A stretch of DNA of 5,390 nucleotides from Betaproteobacteria bacterium (GCA_007280315.1 QYQC01000249.1:1-5390), one strand, 5' to 3'; counted from the stretch's first letter, positions 1 through 5,390 are shown. Translations and numbers: made by a program. Notes: generated by a model not told the origin, from the sequence alone.

Positions 1-1
1 C

Positions 2-46
2 CGCCGGCTCGATAAGCTGGCCATCGGAAACACGTCGTGGAAGTAG
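2..46 (+). CDS. secD: SecD C-terminal tail (partial gene, 5' end outside window)
   Basis: The window opens inside a reading frame coding RRLDKLAIGNTSWK followed by TAG at 44-46. SecD is the larger membrane subunit of the SecDF complex, which uses the proton gradient to help pull secreted proteins across the inner membrane. Only 14 residues are visible, so the call rests on three things: the frame stays open to the window edge, its basic-then-hydrophobic ending looks like betaproteobacterial SecD C-termini (RRKLDKLSIG-type, from memory), and secF starts 19 nt downstream as in the usual secDF operon. No domain can be seen in this fragment. Confidence 0.82.
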   Translation, partial: RRLDKLAIGNTSWK

Positions 47-65
47 GAATCGCGGAGCACTACCC

Positions 66-998
66 ATGGAATTCTTCAAGATCCGCAAAGACATCCCGTT
101 CATGCGCCATGCGCTGGTGTTCAACATCATTTCGTTGGTCACTTTTCTGCTGGCGGTGTTCTTCCTTGCCTCCAAAGGACTGCATTATTCGATTGAATTC
201 ACCGGCGGGACGGTGATCGAAGTCGCCTATGAGCATTCCGCGGAAATCCAGAAAGTGCGCAGCTCGCTGGAGAAAGCCGGATATACCGACACCTCGGTGC
301 AGAATTTCGGCTCCTCCCGCGACGTGCTGATCCGCATGCCGCTCAAGAGCGGCCAGTCGAGTGCCGATCTGTCGAAAAAGGTGATGGATACGCTCTCAGC
401 CGAGGACAAAACCGTTCAGCTGCGCCGCGTTGAATTCGTCGGTCCACAGGTGGGGCGCGAGCTGGCGGAGAACGGCGCGCTGGCGCTGGTCGTCGTCTGC
501 CTCGGCATCATGGCCTACCTGGCGCTCAGGTTCGAGTGGCGCTTCGCCGTGGCGGCGATCATCGCCAACCTGCACGACGTCATTATCATTATCGGGTTTT
601 TCGCGCTGTTCCAGTGGGAGTTTTCCCTGCCGGTGCTCGCCGCCGTGCTGGCGGTGCTCGGCTACTCGGTGAACGAATCGGTGGTGATCGCCGACCGGGT
701 GCGCGAGAATTTCCGCAAGATGCGCAAAGCCCCGGTCACCCAGATTATCGACAACGCCATAACCAGCACCATTTCGCGCACCATCATCACCCATGGCAGC
801 ACGCAGGCCATGGTGCTGTCTATGCTGCTGTTCGGCGGCGCCGCACTGCATTACTTCGCGCTGGCACTGACCATCGGCATCATGTTCGGCATTTATTCCT
901 CGGTGCTGGTCATGGCGCCGATCGTGAAATGGCTGGGCGTGTCGCGCGAGCAGTTTGTCCGCGCGCCGAAAAAAGACAAGCAGGAAGCGGTAGTCTAA
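66..998 (+). CDS. secF: Protein translocase subunit SecF
   Basis: A 310-residue inner-membrane protein of normal SecF length. It is the partner of SecD in the proton-driven complex that assists SecYEG/SecA-dependent export. TM1 lies at about residues 16-35, followed by a periplasmic P1-type domain (about 36-133) opening with YSIEFTGG (41-48) and closing with VEFVGPQVGREL (122-133). Five more helices follow at about 137-155, 161-183, 186-208, 243-260 and 264-286. Family motifs visible are LHD (169-171), GYSVNES (199-205), DRVREN (210-215) and SRTIITHGST (237-246). The ATG has a GGAG at 54-57 with 8-nt spacing. It follows secD by 19 nt and is surely co-transcribed with it. The acidic residue of the GYSxN(D/E) motif is Glu204 rather than the Asp of E. 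coli and Thermus. The C-terminal tail is short and basic (KKDK), as expected for the cytoplasmic side. Confidence 0.98.
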   Translation: MEFFKIRKDIPFMRHALVFNIISLVTFLLAVFFLASKGLHYSIEFTGGTVIEVAYEHSAEIQKVRSSLEKAGYTDTSVQNFGSSRDVLIRMPLKSGQSSADLSKKVMDTLSAEDKTVQLRRVEFVGPQVGRELAENGALALVVVCLGIMAYLALRFEWRFAVAAIIANLHDVIIIIGFFALFQWEFSLPVLAAVLAVLGYSVNESVVIADRVRENFRKMRKAPVTQIIDNAITSTISRTIITHGSTQAMVLSMLLFGGAALHYFALALTIGIMFGIYSSVLVMAPIVKWLGVSREQFVRAPKKDKQEAVV

Positions 999-1013
999 CT
1001 AGCTTGACCGGCG

Positions 1014-1033
1014 GACGCCGGGCGTCGCGACGC
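1014..1033. repeat. Palindrome in secF-cytochrome b561 gap
   Basis: GACGC (1014-1018), GCGTC (1022-1026) and GACGC (1029-1033) lie in series. The central GCGTC can pair with either flank, and 1022-1033 (GCGTCGCGACGC) is a perfect 12-bp palindrome. In RNA this could give a small 5-bp hairpin with a CGG loop just upstream of the cytochrome start. No U-tract follows, so it is not a standard terminator. A palindrome of this size can arise by chance in a GC-rich window, so a regulatory role is only possible. Confidence 0.3.
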
Positions 1034-1039
1034 ATCTGC

Positions 1040-1708
1040 ATGGGGCTTGGCGTGAATAGGATTTTTGTCTGGGATCTGCCGCAGCGGCTGTTCCACTGGC
1101 TGCTGGTGTTGCTGATCGTCGTATCCTGGGACAGCGTAACCGCGGGCGGCAACGCCATGCAGATTCACTTCCTGAGCGGCTACACGATTCTTACGCTGGT
1201 GCTGTTCCGCGTTGCCTGGGGGTTCCTCGGCACCCGGCACGCGCGCTTCGACTCGTTCATGCGCAGTCCGCGCGCGGCCGTCGCCTACCTGCGCTCACTG
1301 CGCAGCAACGATGCGGCGCCGCATCTCGGGCACAACCCCGCCGGCGGCTGGTCGGTGATTCTGATGCTGGCCATACTGCTGCTGCAATCGGCGACCGGGC
1401 TGTTCGCCAATGACGACATTGCAGCGGCCGGCCCGCTGGCGAAGCTGGTGAGCAAGGCACTGAGCGATCGCATTACCGGCATTCACCATATCAGCGTCAA
1501 GCTTCTGTATGCGCTGATCGGCCTGCATCTTTCGGCCGTGGCCTACTACGTCTTCTACAGGAAAGAGAATCTGGTCACCCCCATGCTCACCGGCTACAAG
1601 GATTCCGGCGAAAAACATGCGGCGCCGGATCGGCAAAGGAACTGGCTTGCGGCGCTTGTTCTCGCGGCGTGCGCCGGAGGCGTCGTCATTTTGATCAAAG
1701 CAGCTTGA
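1040..1708 (+). CDS. Cytochrome b561-family membrane protein (Ni-hydrogenase b-type cytochrome fold)
   Basis: A predicted 222-residue di-haem b-type cytochrome of the inner membrane, a likely electron carrier between the quinone pool and a periplasmic partner. It opens with the family signature VWDLPQRLFHW (10-20). Helices lie at about 17-35, 44-64, 104-122, 150-173 and a C-terminal one at 202-219. Candidate haem-ligand histidines are His19 (helix 1), His43 (edge of helix 2), His149/His150 and His163 (helix 4). HFLSGYTILTLVLFRVAWG (43-61), TRHARF and GHNPAGG (97-103) are typical of the family. The frame is open far upstream inside secF, but homology begins only here. ATG 1040 lacks a clear Shine-Dalgarno. 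The in-frame GTG at 1052 (218 aa) has GGGG at 1042-1045 six nt before it and starts right at the conserved NRIFVWDLP, so it is a serious alternative. The gene follows secF by 41 nt and converges on a cytochrome c' gene, a natural redox partner. The physiological donor and acceptor are not shown by the sequence. Confidence 0.9.
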   Translation: MGLGVNRIFVWDLPQRLFHWLLVLLIVVSWDSVTAGGNAMQIHFLSGYTILTLVLFRVAWGFLGTRHARFDSFMRSPRAAVAYLRSLRSNDAAPHLGHNPAGGWSVILMLAILLLQSATGLFANDDIAAAGPLAKLVSKALSDRITGIHHISVKLLYALIGLHLSAVAYYVFYRKENLVTPMLTGYKDSGEKHAAPDRQRNWLAALVLAACAGGVVILIKAA

Positions 1709-1789
1709 GCACATAGGCGCGAGGCGCGCAGGGTATCCGGACGCAAGAACAACTCGCTCACGCCAGGGCAGTTTTCCGCTGCAGCGAAA

Positions 1790-2254
1790 TCATTCTTTCT
1801 TGCGAAAATCGTCGTGGCAGGCTTTACATGCCTTGCCGGTCTCGCCGAATTGCGTTTTTACCGCGTTCAGCTCACCCGCTTTGGCGGCCACCGCGAGCTT
1901 GTTCATTTCCAGTTCCATTTTATCCGCGGCTGATTTGAACTTGGCCGGATTGCTCCATATTTCCGGTCTGGCGCGCGTGTTGCCCTTGTCGGTGCCCGGG
2001 GCGAATGCCTCCCAGTGCAAGCTGGACATCTGTTCGGCAATCGAAGCGTTCCGCGCCACCTCCTCCTTGTCGTAAGCGCGCTCGCCCTTGACCACTGCGC
2101 CGATGCGGCCGAAATGCTGACCCATGACGAACAGTGCGGACTGGCGGTATTTGATCGCGTCCTCCGGCCTGGCAAACGGCGATTGCGCCAGCACGTCGCC
2201 GGAAACGCTCACCGCGAGAGTCGTGCCCAGAAACAGTTTGGTCAGTAGTTGCAT
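1790..2254 (-). CDS. cycP: Cytochrome c' (periplasmic high-spin c-type cytochrome)
   Basis: A 154-residue precursor. Residues 1-23 are a Sec signal peptide (basic MQLLTK, hydrophobic core, cleavage at VLA|Q), leaving about 131 residues, the usual size for the four-helix-bundle cytochrome c'. The C-terminal CKACH (Cys143, Cys146, His147) binds haem covalently with His147 as proximal ligand. EDAIKYRQSAL (31-41) carries the conserved Arg37-Gln38 pair and Leu41, which matches the distal-pocket Leu16 of Alcaligenes cytochrome c'. Arg151, four residues after the haem His, matches the proximal-side Arg124 of that protein. PGTDKG and RPEIW (96-100) are also family-like. Known members bind NO and CO and have been linked to nitrosative-stress protection or NO handling. 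The start at 2254 is set by a strong AGGAGG, and an upstream in-frame ATG at 2299 lacks any homology. It lies 60 nt after purB on the same strand and converges with the b561 gene. The symbol follows usage in purple bacteria. Confidence 0.95.
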   Translation of the reverse strand: MQLLTKLFLGTTLAVSVSGDVLAQSPFARPEDAIKYRQSALFVMGQHFGRIGAVVKGERAYDKEEVARNASIAEQMSSLHWEAFAPGTDKGNTRARPEIWSNPAKFKSAADKMELEMNKLAVAAKAGELNAVKTQFGETGKACKACHDDFRKKE

Positions 2255-2261
2255 GCGATCT

Positions 2262-2267
2262 CCTCCT
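2262..2267 (-). promoter_or_regulatory. Ribosome binding site of cytochrome c' gene
   Basis: On the minus strand this reads AGGAGG, a perfect anti-Shine-Dalgarno match, 7 nt before ATG 2254. It decides the start codon against the in-frame ATG at 2299, which would place non-conserved residues before a well-formed signal peptide. It is the strongest ribosome binding site in the window, consistent with an abundant periplasmic protein. Confidence 0.85.
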
Positions 2268-2314
2268 CGCCATGGATAGGAATGCCGGTACAGCCGCAAT
2301 ACGGATACTGTTGA

Positions 2315-3679
2315 CTAGATGCGTTTCGCCAACTCTGTCGCCTTGCCGGTATAGGTCCAGGGCGCGAGCGCGAGCAGGCGCTGCCGTTCCGCCTCTGGAA
2401 TCGCGAGTTGCCCGATAAACTGCTGCAGCGATTCGCGCGTGATGCCCTTGCCTCGAGTGAGCGCCTTCAACTGCTCGTAAGGCTCGGGCAGGCCGTAGCG
2501 GCGCATCACCGTCTGTACCGCCTCGGCCAGCACTTCCCAAGTCGATTCCAGGTCGGCACGCATTGCGGTCGGGTTCGCCTCAAGCTTGTTCAGGCCCTTG
2601 AGACAGGAGACGCAGCCGAGCAGGCTATAGCCTAGCGCAACGCCCACATTGCGCAGCACGGTCGAATCGGTCAGGTCGCGCTGCCAGCGCGACAGCGGGA
2701 GTTTGTCCGACAGATGGCGCAGCATCGCGTTGGCCAGGCCCAGATTGCCTTCCGAATTTTCGAAGTCGATCGGATTGACCTTATGCGGCATGGTGGAGGA
2801 ACCGATTTCGCCCGCGACCAGCTTCTGCTTGAAATAGCCGAGCGAGACATAACCCCAGATGTCGCGGTCGAGATCGATGAGAATGGTATTGGCACGGGCG
2901 CAGGCGTCGAACAGTTCGGCCAGCGCATCGTGCGGTTCGATTTGCGTGGTGTAGGGATTGAACTCAAGGTGCAGCGCCGCGACAAAACCGCGCGCAAAAC
3001 CTTCCCAGTCGATCCCGGGGTAGGCCGCGAGGTGTGCGTTGAAATTGCCTACAGCGCCGTTGATCTTGCCCGTCAGGTTGACCGCGTCGATGCGCGCGCG
3101 TGCGCGGCCCAGTCGGTGAACGACATTGGCCATTTCCTTTCCCATGGTGGTGGGCGTTGCCGCCTGGCCGTGGGTGCGTGCAAGCATTGGCACGTCGGCA
3201 AGCTCATGCGCCAGCGCGCGCAGCTTGTCGATGACCTGGTCCAGCGCCGGCAGCATCACCTGCTTGCGCGCATCGCCGAGCATCAATGCGTGAGCAAGAT
3301 TGTTGATGTCCTCCGAAGTGCAGGCGAAATGAACGAACCCGGCCGCCGCCGAAATTTCGGCATGCGCCGCGAACCGTTCATTCAGCCAGTATTCAATCGC
3401 CTTGACGTCGTGGTTGGTGCGCGACTCGATTTCCTTGACGCGTGCGGCATCCGTTTCGGAAAACTCTGCCGCCGCGCGCCGCAGTTCGATCACTGCGGCT
3501 GCAGAAAAAGGGCGCAATTCGGACAAACCCGGTTCCTGCGCCAGCGCAATCAGCCATTCGGTTTCGACCCGCACCCGATAACGAATCAGCGCTGCCTCGC
3601 TGCAACAAGTAGCCAGCGGCGCGAGTTGCTTATGGTAGCGACCGTCCAGGGGGGAAAGTGCGTTAAGCGGCGAAGGCAT
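2315..3679 (-). CDS. purB: Adenylosuccinate lyase
   Basis: A 454-residue cytoplasmic enzyme of the fumarase/aspartase superfamily, nearly the length of the E. coli enzyme. It catalyses two steps: SAICAR to AICAR plus fumarate in de novo purine synthesis, and adenylosuccinate to AMP plus fumarate. Visible motifs are LSPLDGRY (8-15), TNHDVKAIEYWL (88-99), TSEDINN (121-127), ARTHGQAATPTT (167-178) with catalytic-type His170, and the lyase signature loop GSSTMPHKVNPIDFEN (293-308) with the catalytic serine at Ser294/Ser295. The end, WTYTGKATELAKRI, matches the family terminus. ATG 3679 is chosen because homology starts with MPSPLNALSPLDGRY. The in-frame ATG at 3715 would add 12 unrelated residues and overlaps the likely -10 element. 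The Shine-Dalgarno is weak (GGA about 9 nt upstream). Its operon partner may be cytochrome c' downstream. It is divergent from the GST gene. Confidence 0.98.
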   Translation of the reverse strand: MPSPLNALSPLDGRYHKQLAPLATCCSEAALIRYRVRVETEWLIALAQEPGLSELRPFSAAAVIELRRAAAEFSETDAARVKEIESRTNHDVKAIEYWLNERFAAHAEISAAAGFVHFACTSEDINNLAHALMLGDARKQVMLPALDQVIDKLRALAHELADVPMLARTHGQAATPTTMGKEMANVVHRLGRARARIDAVNLTGKINGAVGNFNAHLAAYPGIDWEGFARGFVAALHLEFNPYTTQIEPHDALAELFDACARANTILIDLDRDIWGYVSLGYFKQKLVAGEIGSSTMPHKVNPIDFENSEGNLGLANAMLRHLSDKLPLSRWQRDLTDSTVLRNVGVALGYSLLGCVSCLKGLNKLEANPTAMRADLESTWEVLAEAVQTVMRRYGLPEPYEQLKALTRGKGITRESLQQFIGQLAIPEAERQRLLALAPWTYTGKATELAKRI

Positions 3680-3713
3680 TTTGCAGTGTCCGGCAGTTCC
3701 GCAACAATGAAGC

Positions 3714-3722
3714 ATTTTAACA
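3714..3722 (-). promoter_or_regulatory. Probable purB promoter (extended -10)
   Basis: The minus strand reads TGTTAAAAT, an extended -10 (TGn plus TAAAAT, five of six to consensus). No good -35 is seen 16-18 nt upstream, which the extended TG could offset. Transcription would begin near 3707, giving a leader of about 28 nt before ATG 3679 and excluding ATG 3715 as the start. Inferred from sequence pattern only. Confidence 0.5.
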
Positions 3723-3731
3723 TGCGACCGA

Positions 3732-3749
3732 CCTCTGACGCTTCAGAGG
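3732..3749. promoter_or_regulatory. Operator-like inverted repeat between divergent purB and GST promoters
   Basis: CCTCTGAcgctTCAGAGG is a perfect dyad with 7-bp arms and a 4-nt spacer. It sits where the -35 regions of both proposed promoters would fall, and upstream of both likely transcription starts. It would therefore act as a DNA site rather than an RNA hairpin. That placement suits a dimeric repressor or activator controlling purB and the GST gene together. It does not resemble the E. coli PurR box. The binding protein is unknown and no second copy was noticed in the window. Confidence 0.45.
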
Positions 3750-3771
3750 AGTGCGGCGTCGATGATATAAT
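3742..3771 (+). promoter_or_regulatory. Probable sigma-70 promoter of GST gene
   Basis: A perfect TATAAT lies at 3766-3771, preceded by TG at 3763-3764 (extended -10). A weak -35, TTCAGA (3742-3747, four of six), lies 18 nt upstream. Initiation would fall near 3778, about 24 nt before ATG 3802. This is the best promoter match in the window. Its -35 lies within the inverted repeat at 3732-3749. Confidence 0.65.
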
Positions 3772-3801
3772 TTGCGCCCAGGAACAATTCGCGGCACGGT
3801 T

Positions 3802-4443
3802 ATGATGAGATTGATTGGTTCGCTTACCAGCCCCTATGTGCGCAAAGCGCGCATCGTACTGGTCGAGAAACGGATCGAATACAACTTCGACCCGGACGAT
3901 CCCTGGAGTGATCAGACCAGAGTTCCCGATGCAAACCCGCTGGGCAAAGTGCCGGTTCTGGTGCTCGAGGACGACAGCACCCTGTTCGATTCGCGCGTGA
4001 TCGTCGAATTCCTGGACAGCGTATCTCCGATCAGCCGCCTGATCCCCGCCAACAACCGCGAAAAAATCGAGGTCAAGCGCTGGGAAGCCCTGGCTGACGG
4101 CGTGCTCGACGCCGCCGTAGCGGTGGTACTGGAGCGCAAACGTCCGGCCAAACAAAAAAGCGAGGCAATGATCAAGCGCCAGATGGACAAGATCGAGCGC
4201 GGCGTGGCCGTGATGGCGCGGGATCTGGGTGAAAAGCCCTGGTGCACAGGCAACGCCTTGACCCTGGCCGACATCGCCTGCGGCGTCGCACTCGGCTATC
4301 TGGATTTCCGCCACAGCACCTTCGATTGGCGCGTACTGCACACCAATCTGGCAAAGCTGGCGCTGAAGCTCGCGGAGCGCCCGTCTTTTGCCGATACCAT
4401 GCCGCGCGAAACGCCGGCGCCCGCCGGAAAAACGCGAAAATAG
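3802..4443 (+). CDS. Glutathione S-transferase family protein (YibF-like)
   Basis: A 213-residue cytoplasmic protein with the two-domain GST layout. The thioredoxin-like N-domain starts MRLIGSLTSPYVRKARIVL, with Ser10-Pro11 at the usual catalytic position. It contains NPLGKVPVL (45-53) with the cis-proline Pro51, and LFDSR (61-65), whose Asp63-Ser64 is the usual glutathione gamma-glutamyl contact. The helical C-domain (about 85-205) has the conserved LTLADIA with Asp157. The start resembles E. coli YibF (MKLVGSYTSPFVRK, from memory). Substrate is unknown, and many members have weak or no transferase activity. ATG 3802 and the adjacent ATG 3805 are equally possible. A TTG at 3772 was dismissed because it abuts the -10. 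The Shine-Dalgarno is poor. The C-terminal tail PRETPAPAGKTRK is basic and probably disordered. It is divergent from purB with its own promoter. Confidence 0.93.
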   Translation: MMRLIGSLTSPYVRKARIVLVEKRIEYNFDPDDPWSDQTRVPDANPLGKVPVLVLEDDSTLFDSRVIVEFLDSVSPISRLIPANNREKIEVKRWEALADGVLDAAVAVVLERKRPAKQKSEAMIKRQMDKIERGVAVMARDLGEKPWCTGNALTLADIACGVALGYLDFRHSTFDWRVLHTNLAKLALKLAERPSFADTMPRETPAPAGKTRK

Positions 4444-4462
4444 GAATATTTTTCGTCCGGCG
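4422..4462 (+). other. Weak nested stem at GST 3' end
   Basis: CGCCGG (4422-4427) can pair with CCGGCG (4457-4462), and CGAAAA (4435-4440) with TTTTCG (4450-4455). The stop codon lies in the inner loop. The two stems do not stack cleanly because the unpaired stretches differ in length (7 nt on one side, 1 on the other). No T-run follows on the plus strand, so it is not a standard intrinsic terminator. It may slow decay or read-through, or mean nothing. Confidence 0.2.
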
Positions 4463-4482
4463 CTGTTTACCAGATTCGATTC

Positions 4483-4524
4483 GACGAACCTTCGTCCGCC
4501 CGAGCGGTCGATTCATGGAATCGA
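4483..4524. repeat. Two small inverted repeats before the membrane-protein gene
   Basis: GACGAAccTTCGTC (4483-4496, 6-bp arms) and TCGATTCatgGAATCGA (4508-4524, perfect 7-bp arms, 3-nt loop) occupy most of the 106-nt gap between the GST gene and the next gene. The second ends about 10 nt before the GAAGG ribosome site at 4534-4538. They could be a read-through barrier, a leader structure or a protein-binding dyad. No U-tract follows either of them. No convincing promoter was found in the gap, so the downstream gene may depend on read-through from the GST promoter. Confidence 0.35.
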
Positions 4525-4549
4525 AATTTCTCCGAAGGCATGAATTCGC

Positions 4550-5374
4550 GTGAACGACCTGCTGAATCACCCCGCCGTACAGGGCGGCATCGCACCCTTC
4601 CTGGCAGCGCTGATCGTGTCGCTGGTACTGGGCCGGTTCCGGCTAGGCGGTCTCGCAGTAATCGTCGGGTTTTGTACCACGGTCGATCTCGTCAGCGGCT
4701 TCGTGTTCGAACCGCTCAGCGCGACGCGCAAGATCGTGCTGCTCGCGCTGGTGGCGCCGGTAATCGGCCTCATGCTCGATTTCGCTTTCAAACCCAACCG
4801 TCTCGGCAACGCGATTCTGGCGCTGGCGGCCGGCGCCGCGACCATGTGGGTGTTCTGGCCGATACTGCACCAGAAGGACATCAACATCGTGTTGTCGGTG
4901 GGTGGGGGATCTACTCTGTTCGTCGCCTGGCTGGTCGGTTTCTCCCAGGGTTTTCTCAGCCAGCACCCGGTGCGCGCGGGAGCGGCCGGATTGGGCATGG
5001 GATTGGGCGTCGGCATATCGGCGGTGCTCGGCGCCTCGGCACTATACGGAATTTACGGAATTTCGCTGGCAGCGGCGGCCGGGGCATTTCTCCTGCCGCA
5101 GATGGTCGGCGGCAGGAAATTCGAGGCCGGCGCCACCTTCATGCTGCCGCTGGCGCTCAGCGCGGGCTTGCTCGCCGCAGCAACGCTGGTCCTGGCGCAA
5201 CTGCCGTGGTACACGCTAGTTGTCTTGGCATTCATTCCGCTCGCCGCGCGCCTGCCGGCGCCGGAGAAATCTCACATCTGGCTTCAGGCCGTCACAGTTT
5301 CGGCGTACACACTTGCGGTAGCAGCGGCGGCAATTGCGCTGACCTGGCAGTCGGGCGGCAGGCTCCCTGCGTAG
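4550..5374 (+). CDS. Polytopic membrane protein of unknown function
   Basis: A 274-residue, highly hydrophobic protein I do not recognise. About nine to ten membrane segments can be drawn, at roughly 12-28, 33-52, 61-80, 87-106, 111-131, 143-164, 168-184, 194-216, 219-234 and 245-265. The N-terminus (MNDLLNHPAVQGG) has no signal cleavage site. Small-residue runs are marked: GLGMGLGVG at 147-155 and AAAAGA at 174-179. Charged residues inside or near helices include Asp46 and Asp77, and short basic loops (GRFR, KPNR, GGRK) would face the cytoplasm. No catalytic, nucleotide- or metal-binding motif is seen. GTG 4550 is used, with GAAGG 11 nt upstream, a rather long spacing. No in-frame ATG lies nearby, and a CATG at 4539-4542 is out of frame. 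Coding is supported by the long open frame and consistent helix pattern. A transporter or assembly factor is possible, but no function can be assigned. Confidence 0.85.
   Translation: MNDLLNHPAVQGGIAPFLAALIVSLVLGRFRLGGLAVIVGFCTTVDLVSGFVFEPLSATRKIVLLALVAPVIGLMLDFAFKPNRLGNAILALAAGAATMWVFWPILHQKDINIVLSVGGGSTLFVAWLVGFSQGFLSQHPVRAGAAGLGMGLGVGISAVLGASALYGIYGISLAAAAGAFLLPQMVGGRKFEAGATFMLPLALSAGLLAAATLVLAQLPWYTLVVLAFIPLAARLPAPEKSHIWLQAVTVSAYTLAVAAAAIALTWQSGGRLPA
5045..5062 (+). repeat. 9-bp tandem duplication within membrane-protein gene
   Basis: TACGGAATT occurs twice head to tail and encodes Tyr-Gly-Ile twice (residues 166-171) between two predicted helices. The unit is a multiple of three, so gain or loss keeps the frame. 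It is probably a small local duplication. Confidence 0.6.
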
Positions 5375-5390
5375 CAGCACCATGCGTTCC

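Noticed and set aside
536..1039. Open frame running from inside secF into the b561 gene, suggesting a longer fused protein
   Set aside because: The upstream part is the shifted frame of secF, rich in Arg, His and Gly with no family resemblance. Homology begins at the FVWDLPQRLFHW motif.
1717..1787. Candidate bidirectional terminator in the convergent gap: GCGCGaggCGCGC (1717-1729) and the palindrome CGCTGCAGCG (1777-1786)
   Set aside because: Both stems are short, and neither is followed by a T-run on either strand. The convergent ends may rely on other termination.
3713..3715. Earlier in-frame ATG for purB
   Set aside because: It would add MLHCCGTAGHCK, unlike any PurB N-terminus, and lies within the proposed -10 box upstream of the likely transcription start.
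2714..3805. Long plus-strand open frame antisense to purB (363 codons)
   Set aside because: It is a mirror frame of purB typical of GC-rich coding DNA. Its product is Arg/Val/Gln-rich without domain features, while the minus strand encodes an unmistakable PurB.
3586..4341. Minus-strand open frame covering the GST gene and divergent region
   Set aside because: It is an antisense shadow of the GST gene, crosses both proposed promoters, and has no recognisable domain.
4242..4553. Plus-strand open frame overlapping the GST 3' end and touching the GTG of the next gene
   Set aside because: It is mostly the shifted GST frame with Arg-rich composition. The stop/start overlap at 4550-4553 is coincidental.
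5375..5390. Possible start of a further gene (ATG at 5382)
   Set aside because: Only three codons are visible and there is no ribosome site, so nothing can be supported.

Overview
The window reads as ordinary chromosomal DNA from a Betaproteobacterium. The GC content is high. The SecF C-terminal half (NAITSTISRTIITHGSTQ... FGGAALHYFALALTIG) is of the betaproteobacterial kind. The cytochrome c' closely resembles, from memory, that of Alcaligenes/Achromobacter. The genus cannot be fixed from the sequence alone. Six complete genes and one gene tail fill nearly the whole window. There is no RNA gene, mobile element, CRISPR array or phage signature.

Layout, left to right. (1) The last codons of secD, then secF (+), 19 nt apart, form the secDF operon of the Sec export machinery. 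(2) A four- to five-helix b-type cytochrome of the b561 / Ni-hydrogenase cytochrome-b family (+) follows secF after a 41-nt gap holding a 12-bp perfect palindrome. (3) Convergent to it, and 81 nt away, lies a periplasmic cytochrome c' (-) with signal peptide, C-terminal CKACH haem site and conserved haem-pocket Arg, Gln, Leu and Arg residues. (4) purB, adenylosuccinate lyase (-), lies 60 nt upstream of cytochrome c' on the same strand, so the two may share a transcript. (5) A 122-nt divergent control region separates purB from a glutathione S-transferase-like gene (+). It holds two back-to-back extended -10 promoters with a perfect 7-bp inverted repeat between them. (6) After a 106-nt gap with two small hairpins comes a polytopic membrane protein of unknown function (+), which ends 16 nt before the window edge.

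Functionally there are three themes: protein export (SecD/SecF), a probable electron-transfer or NO-handling haem pair (b-type membrane cytochrome plus cytochrome c'), and purine biosynthesis beside a thiol-transferase fold. The most useful non-coding observation is the operator-like dyad between the purB and GST promoters. The least understood gene is the last one. I found no convincing evidence for a new multi-gene system. No gene-free stretch exceeds about 125 bases.
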